Positions 41,948 to 51,399 of a stretch of DNA of 64,000 bases are shown here, one piece after another. The notes beneath the pieces were generated by a model, which saw nothing but the letters and a program-made list of their open reading frames with translations, did not search any database and was not told where the DNA came from. A program made the translations under genes and the position numbers. This DNA comes from Streptomyces sp. AC550_RSS872 (GTDB lineage Bacteria; Actinomycetota; Actinomycetes; Streptomycetales; Streptomycetaceae). The stretch's first letter is position 1. Each line of letters starts with the position of its first letter. The stretch is taken from positions 1 through 64,000 of the forward strand of contig NZ_JAGMUL010000057.1 of NCBI RefSeq assembly GCF_019049285.1, given 5' to 3'.

Positions 41948-44900
41948 GTGCCCGCCCGTATCACCGATCCCGATCAGCTCAAGGAGCTCCTCGGTATCCC
42001 GTTCACTCCGGAGCAGACGGACTGCATCACCGCGCCGCCCGCCCCGCAGGTGATCGTGGCCGGAGCCGGATCGGGCAAGACGACGGTGATGGCGGCGCGC
42101 GTGGTGTGGCTGGTCGGCACCGGCCAGGTCGCCCCCGAACAGGTCCTCGGCCTGACCTTCACCAACAAGGCCGCCGGTGAACTCGCCGAGCGCGTCCGCA
42201 AGGCGCTCATCAAGGCCGGCGTCACCGACCCCGACGTCATCGACCCCGACAACCCGCCGGGCGAGCCGGTGATCTCGACCTACCACGCCTTCGCCGGCCG
42301 TCTGCTGACCGACCACGGTCTGCGCATCGGCCTCGAACCGACCTCGCGCCTGCTCGCCGACGCCACCCGCTACCAGCTCGCCGCGCGCGTGCTGCGCGAG
42401 GCCCCGGGCCCGTACCCGGCCCTCACCAGATCCTTCGCCGACCTGGTCAGCGACCTCCTCGCCCTCGACTCCGAACTCGCCGAGCACCTCGTCAGGCCCG
42501 AGGACCTGCGCGCGTACGACGCCGAGCTGCTGCTCGGCCTCCAGGGCGCCAAGCTCACCAACGCCGATCTGCGCAAGGTCCCCGAGGCGGCCGCCGCACG
42601 CCGGGAACTCGCCGACCTCGTGGTCCGCTACCGCGCCGCCAAGAGGGAGCGCGACCTGCTCGACTTCGGCGACCAGATCGCCCTGTCGGCACAGCTCGCC
42701 GGCATCCCCGAAGTGGGCCGCGTCCTGCGCGACGAGTTCCGCGTCGTCCTCCTGGACGAGTACCAGGACACGTCCGTCGCCCAACGCGTCCTCCTGGCGG
42801 GCCTGTTCGGCGACGGCACCGGCCATCCCGTGACCGCCGTCGGCGACCCCTGCCAGGCGATCTACGGCTGGCGCGGCGCCTCCGTCGCCAACCTGGACGA
42901 CTTCCCCGAGCACTTCCCCCACGCCGACGGCCGCCCCGCCACCCGCCAGGCACTCAGCGAGAACCGCCGCAGCGGCGGCCGCCTCCTCGACCTGGCCAAC
43001 GGTCTCGCGGAGCCTCTGCGCGCCCTGCACGCGGGCGTGGAGGCGCTACGCCCGGCCCCAGGAGCCGAGCGCGACGGCACGGTCCGCTGCGCGCTGCTGC
43101 CCACCCACGCCGAGGAGATCGACTGGATCGCCGACTCCGTCGCGCATCTCGTCCGCACCGGCAAGGAACCCGGCGAGATCGCCGTCCTGTGCCGTACGGC
43201 GACGGACTTCGCCGAGATCCAGGGCGCACTCGTCGCCCGGGACGTCCCCGTCGAGGTGGTCGGGCTGTCCGGGCTGCTCCACCTGCCCGAGGTCGCCGAC
43301 CTGGTCGCCGTCTGCGAGGTCCTCCAGGACCCCGGCGCCAACGCCTCCCTGGTCCGCCTGCTCACCGGCCCGCGCTGGCGGATCGGCCCGCGCGACCTCG
43401 CCCTCCTGGGGCGCCGCGCCCGGATGCTGGTGTCCCACGCGCGCGTGGACGGCGACGACGATCCGGACCGTCGGCTCGCCGAGGCGGTCGAGGGGGTCGA
43501 CCCCGCCGAGGTGATCTCCCTCGCGGACGCCCTCGACACATTCCTGGAGACGCCGCTCGACGGCGACGGTGACGACGACAGGCTGCCGTTCTCGCCGGAC
43601 GCGCGCGTGCGGTTCGCGCGCCTGGCAACCGAACTGCGCGACCTGCGCCGCTCCCTCTCCGACCCGCTGATGGACGTCCTGCACCGCGTCCTCGCCGTCA
43701 CCGGCCTGGAAGTGGAGCTGTCGGCCTCCCCGCACGCGCTGGCCGCCCGCCGCCGCGAGACCCTGTCCAACTTCCTCGACATCGCCGCCTCGTTCGCGGC
43801 CGGCGACCACGAGGCGACCCTGCTCGCCTTCCTCGGCTTCCTGCGCACCGCCGCCCAGTACGAGAAGGGACTGGACAACGCCCTGCCCGGCGGCGAGAAC
43901 ACCGTCAAGGTGCTCACCGCGCACAAGTCCAAGGGCCTGGAGTGGGACGTCGTCGCCGTCCCCGGCCTGGTCACCGGCACCTTCCCCAGCACCCAGGGCC
44001 GCGAGAAGTGGACCGCGCAGGGCAAGGTGCTGCCGCACGAACTGCGCGGCGACACCGACACGCTCCCCGACGTCGCCTCCTGGGACTCCCGCGGCCTGAA
44101 GGCCTTCCACGAAGCCATGAAGGAACACCAGCACACCGAGGAACTCCGCCTCGGCTACGTCACCTTCACCCGCCCCCGCTCCCTGCTCCTCGGCTCCGGC
44201 CACTGGTGGGGCCCCAGCCAGAAGAAGCCCCGCGGCCCCTCCGACTTTCTCCAAGCCCTGTACGAGCACTGCGCTGCCGGGCACGGCGAGATCGAGGCGT
44301 GGGCCGACGAGCCGGCCGAGGGCGAGGAGAACCCGGCCCTGCACCGGGAGACCGCGGACCAGGTGTGGCCCCTGCCCCTCGACGACGCCGCCCTCGCCAG
44401 ACGTCGCGCGGCCGCCGAGACGGTCCTGGCCCACCTGGAGAACCTCAGCTCCCACGAGGACGGCCACCTCGCCGCGACGCACGACCCGGACACCTACGAG
44501 GATCCGGACTGGCCTGCGCCTCCGGACGACGAAGCGTTCGACGACGAGTTCGCTGACGAGTTTCCCGACGAGCTCTTCGAGGAGGAGGATCCCTTCGAGG
44601 CGGACGATCCCTTCGAGGCGGACCGCCCGCACGAAGAGGGCCCCGGCGACTGGGACACCTGGACCACGGACCGGCCGACAGGCCTCCCGACCGTCCCGCA
44701 CCAGGCGAAGTCCCCGGAGCCCGCCGCTCGCCCCCACCCCACCGAACCGGCGCCCCTCACCCCGGAGGAAGCCCGCACCATGGCCTCCTGGGACCGCGAC
44801 CTCGACGCACTCACCGGGGAGCTCCTGCGCGCCCGCGCCAGCGTCACGGACGTGCCCCTGCCCGTGTCGCTGACCGCCTCCCAGCTGCTGCGGCTGGCCG

Positions 44901-45502
44901 CCGACCCCGACGGGTTCGCGCAGGAACTCGCGCGCCCCATGCCGCGCCCCCCGCAACCCGCCGCACGTCGAGGCACCCGATTCCACGCCTGGGTCGAGGC
45001 CCGCTTCGAAGAGCTGACGCTGCCCATGCTGGAGCCGGAGGACCTGCCCGGCAGCGAGGCCGAGATCGCCGACGAGCGCGACCTGGAAGCCCTCAAGGAC
45101 GCCTTCGAGCGCACGGAGTACGCGCACCGCACGCCGTACCGGGTCGAGGCCCCGTTCCAGCTCGTGATCGCCGGCCGCGTCGTACGGGGCCGTATCGACG
45201 CCGTGTACAAGGACGTCGACGCCAAGGGGGCGACGACGTACGAGATCGTCGACTGGAAGACCAGCCGGAGCCGCACAGCCGATCCGCTCCAGCTTGCCCT
45301 GTACCGGCTCGCCTGGGCCGAGCAGCAGGGGGTGCCCCTGGGGTCGGTCGACGCCGTGTTCCTGTACGTCCGCAGCGGCGAGGTCGTACGCCCGGACGAC
45401 CTGCCGGGCCGAGCCGCGCTGGAGCGGCTGCTGACCGAGGAGGCGGTCGCGGAGGCCGGATGTGAGGAACCGCCCACAGAGGATGTCGGTGCGGGCCGAT
45501 AG
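41948..45502 (+). CDS. adnB: AdnB-type helicase-nuclease subunit
   Basis: 1184-residue partner of AdnA. Motor motifs: Walker A AGAGSGKTT (near 35-43), LTFTNKAAGELAER, LLDEYQDTSVAQ, VGDPCQAIYGWRG, LTAHKSKGLEWDVVAVPG. The C-terminal RecB-type nuclease core reads RGRIDAVYKDVD and EIVDWKTSRS, with Asp, Glu and Lys in place; no Fe-S cysteine set, as expected for AdnB, the leading motor. Between them an acidic linker (about 860-890; DDEAFDDEFADEFPDEL) and Pro-rich region. GTG 41948; a 115-base gap from adnA suggests co-transcription. Confidence 0.9.
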   Translation: MPARITDPDQLKELLGIPFTPEQTDCITAPPAPQVIVAGAGSGKTTVMAARVVWLVGTGQVAPEQVLGLTFTNKAAGELAERVRKALIKAGVTDPDVIDPDNPPGEPVISTYHAFAGRLLTDHGLRIGLEPTSRLLADATRYQLAARVLREAPGPYPALTRSFADLVSDLLALDSELAEHLVRPEDLRAYDAELLLGLQGAKLTNADLRKVPEAAAARRELADLVVRYRAAKRERDLLDFGDQIALSAQLAGIPEVGRVLRDEFRVVLLDEYQDTSVAQRVLLAGLFGDGTGHPVTAVGDPCQAIYGWRGASVANLDDFPEHFPHADGRPATRQALSENRRSGGRLLDLANGLAEPLRALHAGVEALRPAPGAERDGTVRCALLPTHAEEIDWIADSVAHLVRTGKEPGEIAVLCRTATDFAEIQGALVARDVPVEVVGLSGLLHLPEVADLVAVCEVLQDPGANASLVRLLTGPRWRIGPRDLALLGRRARMLVSHARVDGDDDPDRRLAEAVEGVDPAEVISLADALDTFLETPLDGDGDDDRLPFSPDARVRFARLATELRDLRRSLSDPLMDVLHRVLAVTGLEVELSASPHALAARRRETLSNFLDIAASFAAGDHEATLLAFLGFLRTAAQYEKGLDNALPGGENTVKVLTAHKSKGLEWDVVAVPGLVTGTFPSTQGREKWTAQGKVLPHELRGDTDTLPDVASWDSRGLKAFHEAMKEHQHTEELRLGYVTFTRPRSLLLGSGHWWGPSQKKPRGPSDFLQALYEHCAAGHGEIEAWADEPAEGEENPALHRETADQVWPLPLDDAALARRRAAAETVLAHLENLSSHEDGHLAATHDPDTYEDPDWPAPPDDEAFDDEFADEFPDELFEEEDPFEADDPFEADRPHEEGPGDWDTWTTDRPTGLPTVPHQAKSPEPAARPHPTEPAPLTPEEARTMASWDRDLDALTGELLRARASVTDVPLPVSLTASQLLRLAADPDGFAQELARPMPRPPQPAARRGTRFHAWVEARFEELTLPMLEPEDLPGSEAEIADERDLEALKDAFERTEYAHRTPYRVEAPFQLVIAGRVVRGRIDAVYKDVDAKGATTYEIVDWKTSRSRTADPLQLALYRLAWAEQQGVPLGSVDAVFLYVRSGEVVRPDDLPGRAALERLLTEEAVAEAGCEEPPTEDVGAGR

Positions 45503-45512
45503 GCTCGTGACC

Positions 45513-46916
45513 ATGAGCCAGACCCCGGACAGCGCCGTCCGCACGTACATCGAGCAGCACCGCGCCGCCTTCCTCGACGACCTCGCCGAGTGGCTGCGCA
45601 TCCCCTCCGTGTCGGCCCAGCCCGACCACGCCCCCGATGTACGCCGCAGCGCCGACTGGCTCGCCGCCAAGCTCAAGGAGACCGGCTTCCCGACCACCGA
45701 GGTCTGGCCGACGCCGGGTGCGCCCGCCGTCTTCGCCGAGTGGCCCTGCGACGACCCCCAGGCGCCCACGGTCCTCGTCTACGGCCACCATGACGTGCAG
45801 CCGGCCGCCCGTGAGGACGGCTGGGACAGTGAGCCCTTCGAGCCCGTCGTCCGGGATGGACGCCTCTACGCACGCGGGGCGGCCGACGACAAGGGCCAGG
45901 TGTTCTTCCACACACTCGGCGTCCGCGCCCACCTCGCCACCACCGGCCGGACGACACCGGCCGTCCATCTGAAGCTGCTGATCGAGGGCGAGGAGGAGTC
46001 CGGCTCCCCGCACTTCCGCACCCTCGTCGAGGAGCACGCCGAGCGGCTCGCGGCCGACGCCGTGATCGTGTCCGACACCGGCATGTGGTCCGAGGACACC
46101 CCGACGGTGTGCACGGGCATGCGCGGCCTCGCCGAGTGCGAGATTCAGCTGTACGGCCCCGACCAGGACATCCACTCCGGTTCCTTCGGCGGCGCGGTGC
46201 CCAACCCCGCGACCGCAGCCGCCTGCCTGGTCGCCGCCCTGCACGACGAGCACGCGCGCGTGGCGATCCCGGGCTTCTACGACGGCATCGTCGAGCTGAC
46301 CGACCGCGAGCGCGAGCTCTTCGCCGAGCTGCCCTTCGACGAGCAGCAGTGGCTGAGCACCGCCAAGTCGTACGCCACCCAGGGCGAGGCCGGTCACACC
46401 ATCCTGGAGCGCGTCTGGGCCCGCCCCACCGCCGAGGTCAACGGCATCGGCGGCGGCTACCAGGGCCCCGGCAGCAAGACGATCATCCCGTCCTCGGCCA
46501 TGGTGAAGCTCTCCTTCCGGCTGGTCGCGGGACAGGACCCCGATCACATCGAGAAGGCCGTCCGCGCCTGGGCCGACGCACAGGTGCCCGCCGGGATCCG
46601 CTGCGAGATCGCGTTCGGCGGGGCCACGCGCCCGTGCCTGACGCCGCTGGACCACCCGGCTCTCCAGTCCGTCGTACGGGCCATGGGCCGCGCCTTCGAA
46701 GGGCCCGTCCGCTTCACGCGTGAGGGCGGCTCCGGACCCGCGGCCGACCTTCAGGACGTCCTCGGCGCACCTGTGCTCTTCCTCGGCATCTCGGTCCCCT
46801 CCGACGGCTGGCACGCCCCGAACGAGAAGGTCGAGCTCGCCCTGCTCCTCAAAGGCGTCGAGACCACCGCCTACCTCTGGGGCGACCTGGCCGCGAACTG
46901 GCGCCATGAGCCCTGA
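45513..46916 (+). CDS. M20-family dipeptidase
   Basis: 467-residue cytosolic di-zinc peptidase of the M20A/ArgE-CNDP-like group (dipeptidase or carnosinase type). Zinc and catalytic motifs: VYGHHDVQPA (His-Asp, about 90), RGAADDKGQ (bridging Asp), EGEEESGS (catalytic Glu then Zn Glu), SDTGMW, and a late His in SDGWHAPNEKV. A lid domain (about 180-330) contains ENGIGGGYQ-like residues (NGIGGGYQGPGSKT). ATG 45513. It is inserted between adnB and nudC, absent from the recalled mycobacterial order, so a lineage-specific addition. Confidence 0.9.
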   Translation: MSQTPDSAVRTYIEQHRAAFLDDLAEWLRIPSVSAQPDHAPDVRRSADWLAAKLKETGFPTTEVWPTPGAPAVFAEWPCDDPQAPTVLVYGHHDVQPAAREDGWDSEPFEPVVRDGRLYARGAADDKGQVFFHTLGVRAHLATTGRTTPAVHLKLLIEGEEESGSPHFRTLVEEHAERLAADAVIVSDTGMWSEDTPTVCTGMRGLAECEIQLYGPDQDIHSGSFGGAVPNPATAAACLVAALHDEHARVAIPGFYDGIVELTDRERELFAELPFDEQQWLSTAKSYATQGEAGHTILERVWARPTAEVNGIGGGYQGPGSKTIIPSSAMVKLSFRLVAGQDPDHIEKAVRAWADAQVPAGIRCEIAFGGATRPCLTPLDHPALQSVVRAMGRAFEGPVRFTREGGSGPAADLQDVLGAPVLFLGISVPSDGWHAPNEKVELALLLKGVETTAYLWGDLAANWRHEP

Positions 46917-47072
46917 TCCGTCCGGGCCGTCCGAAGGGCCATCGCGCGCGGGGCACACTGAGAAGGCCGCCCCGCACCACCGGGCCCTGCCGCACCCGGT
47001 CGCCTCCCGTCCCACGTCCCGCCGATACGCCCGCCGAAGCACACCGTTCCACTGGGGGAGTTGGAAGCACCT

Positions 47073-48014
47073 GTGACCACCTCGACCGACCACACCGCCG
47101 ATCGACCCATCTCGCTCACCGCCCCGAGCGGCATCGACCGCGCAGCTCACCACCGGCTCGACGAGGCCTGGCTCGCGGCGGCATGGAGCCACCCCACGAC
47201 CCGCTGCTTCGTGGTTTCCGGCGGCCAGGTCCTCATCGACGAGACGGCGGACGGGCGCACCGAGCTCGTCATGACCCCCTCGTTCGAGGCCCCCCTCACC
47301 GAGGCACACCGCTACTTCCTCGGCATCGACGAGGAGGGCGTCAGCTACTTCGCCCTTCAGAAGGACGCGTTGCCCGGCCGCATCGACCAGTCCGCGCGCG
47401 CGGCCGGGCTGCGCGAGGCGGGCCTGCTGCTGTCGCCGCGTGACGCCGGGCTGATGGTGCACGCCGTCGGCCTGGAGAACTGGCAGCGCACTCACCGCTT
47501 CTGCTCCCGCTGCGGCGAGCGCACCGTGATCGCCGCGGCCGGCCACATCCGCCGCTGCCCCGCCTGCGGCGCCGAGCACTACCCGCGCACCGACCCCGCC
47601 GTGATCATGGCCGTCACCGACGAGGAGGACCGCATCCTCCTCGGCCGCCAGGTCCACTGGCCCGAGGGCCGCTTCTCGACGCTCGCCGGTTTCGTCGAGC
47701 CCGGCGAGTCCATCGAGCAGGCGGTGCGCCGCGAGGTCTTCGAGGAGGCCGGTGTCACCGTCGGGCAGGTCGAGTACGTCGCCAGCCAGCCGTGGCCCTT
47801 CCCGTCCAGCCTCATGCTGGGCTTCATGGCCCGCGCCACCTCCACCGAGGTCCAGGTCGACGGCGACGAGATCCACGAGGCCCGCTGGTTCTCCCGCGAG
47901 GAGCTGCGTGCCGCCTTCGACTCCGGCGAGGTCATGCCGCCCTACGGCATCTCGATCGCGGCCCGTCTGATCGAGCTCTGGTACGGCAAGCCACTGCCGA
48001 CGCGCAGCGTCTAG
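47073..48014 (+). CDS. nudC: NAD(+) diphosphatase NudC
   Basis: 313-residue Nudix enzyme that splits NAD(H) to NMN(H) and AMP and, in E. coli, removes NAD caps from RNA. A four-Cys zinc ribbon (FCSRCGERT and CPACGAEHYPR) precedes the Nudix domain, in which the box runs from GFVEPGESIEQA through REVFEEAG, followed by the NADH-pyrophosphatase-specific array SQPWPFPSS. GTG 47073 is chosen, with GGGGGAG 12 bases upstream; TTG 47061 is an alternative. Ends at the bidirectional terminator shared with the mycoredoxin gene. Confidence 0.92.
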   Translation: MTTSTDHTADRPISLTAPSGIDRAAHHRLDEAWLAAAWSHPTTRCFVVSGGQVLIDETADGRTELVMTPSFEAPLTEAHRYFLGIDEEGVSYFALQKDALPGRIDQSARAAGLREAGLLLSPRDAGLMVHAVGLENWQRTHRFCSRCGERTVIAAAGHIRRCPACGAEHYPRTDPAVIMAVTDEEDRILLGRQVHWPEGRFSTLAGFVEPGESIEQAVRREVFEEAGVTVGQVEYVASQPWPFPSSLMLGFMARATSTEVQVDGDEIHEARWFSREELRAAFDSGEVMPPYGISIAARLIELWYGKPLPTRSV

Positions 48015-48031
48015 GCGGCAGAGGGCAAAGT

Positions 48032-48058
48032 GGGTAAAGAGGGTAAAGAGGGTAAAGA
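48032..48058. repeat. 9-bp tandem repeat before the nudC/mycoredoxin terminator
   Basis: GGGTAAAGA three times in a row (48032-48040, 48041-48049, 48050-48058), the last entering the terminator stem. Confidence 0.9.
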
Positions 48059-48102
48059 GGAAGGGTGGCCGTCCCGAGCCGGGACGGCCACCCTTCCTCT
48101 TT
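48054..48102. terminator. Bidirectional terminator, 23-bp perfect stem
   Basis: Stem 48054-48076 with 48080-48102, 3-base loop AGC, with A-tract and T-tract at the base so both strands get a U-rich exit. Between convergent nudC and mycoredoxin genes. Confidence 0.95.
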
Positions 48103-48111
48103 GCGTGTCGC

Positions 48112-48354
48112 TCACACGCCGATCTTCTGCTTCACCTGAGCCAGCGACGGGTTCGTCAGCGTGGAACCGTCCGCGAAGAGTACGGTCGGGACCGTCTGGT
48201 TTCCGCCATTCGCCTTCTCGACGAACGCCGCGGACTCGGGGTCCTGCTCGATGTTGATCTCGGTGTACGCGATGCCCTCACGCTCCAGCTGCTTCTTCAG
48301 CCGCTGGCAGTAGCCGCACCACGTGGTGCTGTACATCGTCACAGTGCCCTGCAT
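48112..48354 (-). CDS. Mycoredoxin/glutaredoxin-like protein
   Basis: 80-residue thioredoxin-fold oxidoreductase of the mycoredoxin-1 type, which reduces mycothiol-mixed disulfides. Active site CGYC in YSTTWCGYCQRLKKQL (Cys 13 and 16), cis-Pro loop TVPTVLFADG, and a C-terminal helix. ATG 48354. A perfect SigR promoter lies 50 bases upstream, which ties it to the thiol-stress regulon. Convergent with nudC, divergent from uvrD2; mycobacterial Rv3198A occupies the same place (recalled). Confidence 0.93.
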   Translation of the reverse strand: MQGTVTMYSTTWCGYCQRLKKQLEREGIAYTEINIEQDPESAAFVEKANGGNQTVPTVLFADGSTLTNPSLAQVKQKIGV

Positions 48355-48404
48355 GTCTCGCGCGCTCCTCTGTTGGCTCGGGGAAACAGGTCGTTCAGAG
48401 GGGG

Positions 48405-48431
48405 AACGTACGCGACCAGGGCGCCATTCCC
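48405..48431 (-). promoter_or_regulatory. Predicted SigR promoter for mycoredoxin
   Basis: Minus strand GGGAAT (48431-48426), 18 bases, GTT (48407-48405). Perfect match to GGAAT-N18-GTT. Confidence 0.8.
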
Positions 48432-48537
48432 ACCCGGGTATGCCCGGCACGTGATGCCTGCCGCATTAGTACGACTATCGATGCCTGCCTGTGGACAACC
48501 GGCACAGCCGTCTCCGGCGACCTGGCAGCATGGCGGT

Positions 48538-50733
48538 GTGACAGCAGCAACGCACTCCACCCTCTTCCCGCAGGTGCCGGACTCTGCCGACGCGGTGCTC
48601 GAAGGGCTCGACCCCGAGCAGCGCGAGGTGGCCACCGCCCTGCAGGGTCCGGTGTGCGTGCTCGCGGGCGCCGGCACGGGCAAGACCCGGGCGATCACCC
48701 ATCGCATCGCCTACGGGGTGCGCGCCGGCATCCTCCAGCCCTCCAGCGTGCTCGCCGTCACCTTCACCAACCGCGCCGCCGGAGAGATGCGCGGCCGGCT
48801 GCGCCAGCTCGGCGCCGCCGGGGTCCAGGCCCGCACCTTCCACTCGGCAGCCCTGCGCCAGCTCCAGTACTTCTGGCCGAAAGCGGTCGGTGGCTCCCTG
48901 CCCCGGCTGGTCGACCGCAAGATCCAGCTCGTCGCGGACGCGGCCGCCGCCTGCCGCATCCGCCTCGACCGGAACGAGCTGCGCGACGTCACCGCCGAGA
49001 TCGAGTGGTCCAAGGTCACCCAGACCGTCCCCGCCGACTATCCACCCGCCATCGCCAAGGCGGGCCGCGACGCACCCCGCGACCCGGCCGAGATCGCCCA
49101 GATCTACAACGTCTACGAGGACCTCAAGCGGGACCGCTCCGTCATCGACTTCGAGGACGTCCTGCTGCTCACGGTCGCCATCCTCCAGGACCGGCACGAC
49201 ATCGCCGATCAGGTCCGCTCCCAGTACCAGCACTTCGTGGTCGACGAGTACCAGGACGTCAGCCCGCTCCAGCAGCGCCTGCTGGAGCTCTGGCTCGGCG
49301 GCCGGGACAACCTGTGCGTGGTCGGCGACGCCAGCCAGACGATCTACTCGTTCACAGGAGCAACCCCCGACCATCTGCTCGACTTCCGCACCCGCCACCC
49401 CGGTGCCACCGTCGTCAAGCTGGTCCGCGACTACCGCTCCACCCCCCAGGTCGTCCACCTCGCCAACGGCCTGCTCGCCCAGGCCCGGGGCCGCGCCGCC
49501 GACCACCGCCTGGAACTGGTCTCCCAGCGCGAGGCGGGCCCCGAACCCGTCTACACCGAGTACACCGACGAACCCGCCGAGGCGGAAGGCGCCGCCCGCC
49601 GTATCCGCGAACTCATGGACTCCGGCGTCCCGGCCGCCGAGATCGCGATCCTGTTCCGCACGAACGCCCAGTCCGAGACCTACGAGCAGGCCCTCGCCGA
49701 TGCGGGTGTGCCCTACCAGCTGCGCGGTGCCGAGCGGTTCTTCGACCGTCCCGAGGTGCGCAAGGCCGGTATCGCCCTGCGCGGCGCGGCCCGCTTCGGC
49801 GGCAACGACGCACTCCTCGACGACGCCCCCGACCTTCCCTCGCAGGTGCGGGCGGTGCTGTCGGGGGAAGGCTGGACCACCCAGCCGCCGGCCGGCTCCG
49901 GCGCCGTCAGAGAGCGCTGGGAGTCACTGGCCGCCCTGGTGAATCTCGCCCAGGACTTCGCCGCCGCCAGCCCCGGCGCCACCCTCGCCGACCTCGTGGC
50001 GGAGCTCGACGAGCGGGCGAACGCCCAGCACGCCCCGACCGTCCAGGGTGTCACGCTCGCCTCCTTGCACTCGGCCAAGGGCCTGGAGTGGGACGTCGTC
50101 TTCCTGGTCGGGGTCGCCGAGGGCATGATGCCGATCACCTACGCAAAGACCGACGAGCAGATCGAGGAGGAACGCCGCCTCCTCTATGTCGGCGTCACGC
50201 GTGCCAGGCGGCACCTCCATGTCTCCTGGGCGCTCACCCGCGCGCCCGGCGGCCGTCCGAACCGCCGCCCCAGCCGCTTCCTCGACGGACTGCGCCCCGG
50301 CTCGACCGCCACGGCCGGACGCTCCGCGGCAGGCGGCTCCGGGGGTGTCGTGCGCGGCTTCACGAGCAGACCGGACGCCGCCCCGAGACGCACCCAGCGC
50401 ACCCCGGCGCGCTGCCGCGTGTGCGGGCGCACCCTCACCGACGCCGGTGAGATGAAGCTGATGCGCTGCGAGACCTGCCCCTCCGACATGGACGAGGGTC
50501 TCTACGAACGACTCCGCGAGTGGCGCGGGGTCCAGGCCCGCCTCAGCGGACAGCCGGACTTCTGCGTCTTCACCGACAGAACGCTGATGGCAATCGCCGA
50601 GGCGGAGCCGGTCAGTCCGGTTGAGTTGTCCCGCATCCCCGGCGTCATCAAGCGCAAGCTCGACCGCTACGGAGCCGATGTGCTGGCCATCTGTGCAGGC
50701 CAGGAGGTTGGGGAGAGCGCCGACGGGGAATGA
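48538..50733 (+). CDS. uvrD2: ATP-dependent DNA helicase UvrD2
   Basis: 731-residue SF1A helicase with HRDC domain, the UvrD2 of actinobacteria (essential in M. tuberculosis). Motifs: Walker A AGAGTGKTRA, VTFTNRAAGEMRGR, VVDEYQDVSPLQ, VVGDASQTIYSFTG, ASLHSAKGLEWDVVFLVG, and VGVTRARRHLHVSW. A four-Cys patch (CRVCGRTL and CETCPSD, about 640-660) precedes the HRDC domain at the end (LREWRGVQARLSG, SRIPGVIKRKLDRYG). GTG 48538 starts VTAATHSTLF. It is followed by the wblC promoter, the same order as uvrD2-whiB7 in mycobacteria. Confidence 0.93.
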   Translation: MTAATHSTLFPQVPDSADAVLEGLDPEQREVATALQGPVCVLAGAGTGKTRAITHRIAYGVRAGILQPSSVLAVTFTNRAAGEMRGRLRQLGAAGVQARTFHSAALRQLQYFWPKAVGGSLPRLVDRKIQLVADAAAACRIRLDRNELRDVTAEIEWSKVTQTVPADYPPAIAKAGRDAPRDPAEIAQIYNVYEDLKRDRSVIDFEDVLLLTVAILQDRHDIADQVRSQYQHFVVDEYQDVSPLQQRLLELWLGGRDNLCVVGDASQTIYSFTGATPDHLLDFRTRHPGATVVKLVRDYRSTPQVVHLANGLLAQARGRAADHRLELVSQREAGPEPVYTEYTDEPAEAEGAARRIRELMDSGVPAAEIAILFRTNAQSETYEQALADAGVPYQLRGAERFFDRPEVRKAGIALRGAARFGGNDALLDDAPDLPSQVRAVLSGEGWTTQPPAGSGAVRERWESLAALVNLAQDFAAASPGATLADLVAELDERANAQHAPTVQGVTLASLHSAKGLEWDVVFLVGVAEGMMPITYAKTDEQIEEERRLLYVGVTRARRHLHVSWALTRAPGGRPNRRPSRFLDGLRPGSTATAGRSAAGGSGGVVRGFTSRPDAAPRRTQRTPARCRVCGRTLTDAGEMKLMRCETCPSDMDEGLYERLREWRGVQARLSGQPDFCVFTDRTLMAIAEAEPVSPVELSRIPGVIKRKLDRYGADVLAICAGQEVGESADGE

Positions 50734-50746
50734 CACGAACTCGTCG

Positions 50747-50786
50747 AAAAAATAGTTTGCGCATGCCCCAGCAATCCCCATAGGTT
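50747..50786 (+). promoter_or_regulatory. wblC/whiB7-type autoregulated promoter
   Basis: AAAAAATA (50747-50754) sits 2 bases before -35 TTGCGC (50757-50762); -10 TAGGTT (50781-50786) follows at 18 bases. An AT-rich tract just upstream of the -35 is the site bound by the WhiB7 AT-hook in mycobacteria and streptomycetes. Strong match. Confidence 0.8.
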
Positions 50787-50898
50787 CTTAGCCACGGGGA
50801 CGGAGGCCTTCTCGGAGGCCCCAATTCCGTGTTCTACTTGCATACCCGTCGGACTGGTTCACCCCAGTCCCCTTAGACGCCGAGAGGAGGCGAGTCCA

Positions 50899-51225
50899 GT
50901 GATCAGCATCAACACCAGCTCCATCAGCATCGTGAAAATGACCGATCGCTCGGTCGTCGCTTCCCTGTGCATGCTCGGCGCCTCCAACCAGGGCACCGGT
51001 CTGTCCGGCATTCGTGCCGCTCGTCCGGCGTCCGCCCTGTCTCTCGCGGGTCTCCCTGTCCGCGAGGGCAATGAGCGACCGACCAAGGCACTGGAAGCGG
51101 CAGTAGAGGCAAAGGCGCAGGCCTATGCCTTTACGGCGACCGGTGCCGGATTCCGGAAGCAGACGACGCAGCACCACCAGATGTGGGCCTTCCGTGGGCC
51201 AGAACCCTGGAGTGATCCAGCCTGA
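50899..51225 (+). CDS. wblC leader ORF (108 codons)
   Basis: Upstream frame in the wblC leader, from GTG 50899 with GAGGAGG 10 bases upstream. It encodes a 108-residue product (starting ISINTSSISIVKMTDRS) with no recognisable fold; two Trp codons occur near its end (HHQMWAFRGPEPWSDP). It stops just before a hairpin (51221-51237) and the attenuator. Translation status of this frame by antibiotic-stalled ribosomes should decide whether the terminator forms, as described for whiB7/wblC leaders. The peptide itself may have no role. Confidence 0.6.
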   Translation: MISINTSSISIVKMTDRSVVASLCMLGASNQGTGLSGIRAARPASALSLAGLPVREGNERPTKALEAAVEAKAQAYAFTATGAGFRKQTTQHHQMWAFRGPEPWSDPA

Positions 51226-51248
51226 TCGCCGATCAGGCCGGCGCCTTC

Positions 51249-51290
51249 AGGGCCGCGGAACCCCATCCGGGATCCGCGGCCCTTCTGTTT
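51249..51290 (+). terminator. Attenuator terminator in the wblC leader
   Basis: 11-bp stem (51249-51259 with 51273-51283) followed by TCTGTTT, a U-rich tract unusual for this genome. Preceded by the competing stem CCTGATC-GCC-GATCAGG (51221-51237). Located 110 bases before the wblC start. Confidence 0.75.
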
Positions 51291-51399
51291 GTCCCCCAAC
51301 GGGGATGACGGAGCGAAGGGGCCTCGGGCCGAGAAAGCCCCGGTACCAGCCGCCACCCGGCCCAACAGGGCCGGAACGACCAGACGAGGAAGACGAACC

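Noticed and set aside
38284..41964. 1226-codon minus-strand frame opposite adnA
   Set aside because: Shadow of a strong, motif-rich gene on the other strand; low-complexity Arg/Ala/Val translation typical of high-GC antisense frames.
45093..47876. 927-codon minus-strand frame opposite adnB, the dipeptidase and nudC
   Set aside because: Covers three real genes in antisense; no domain and no ribosome site.
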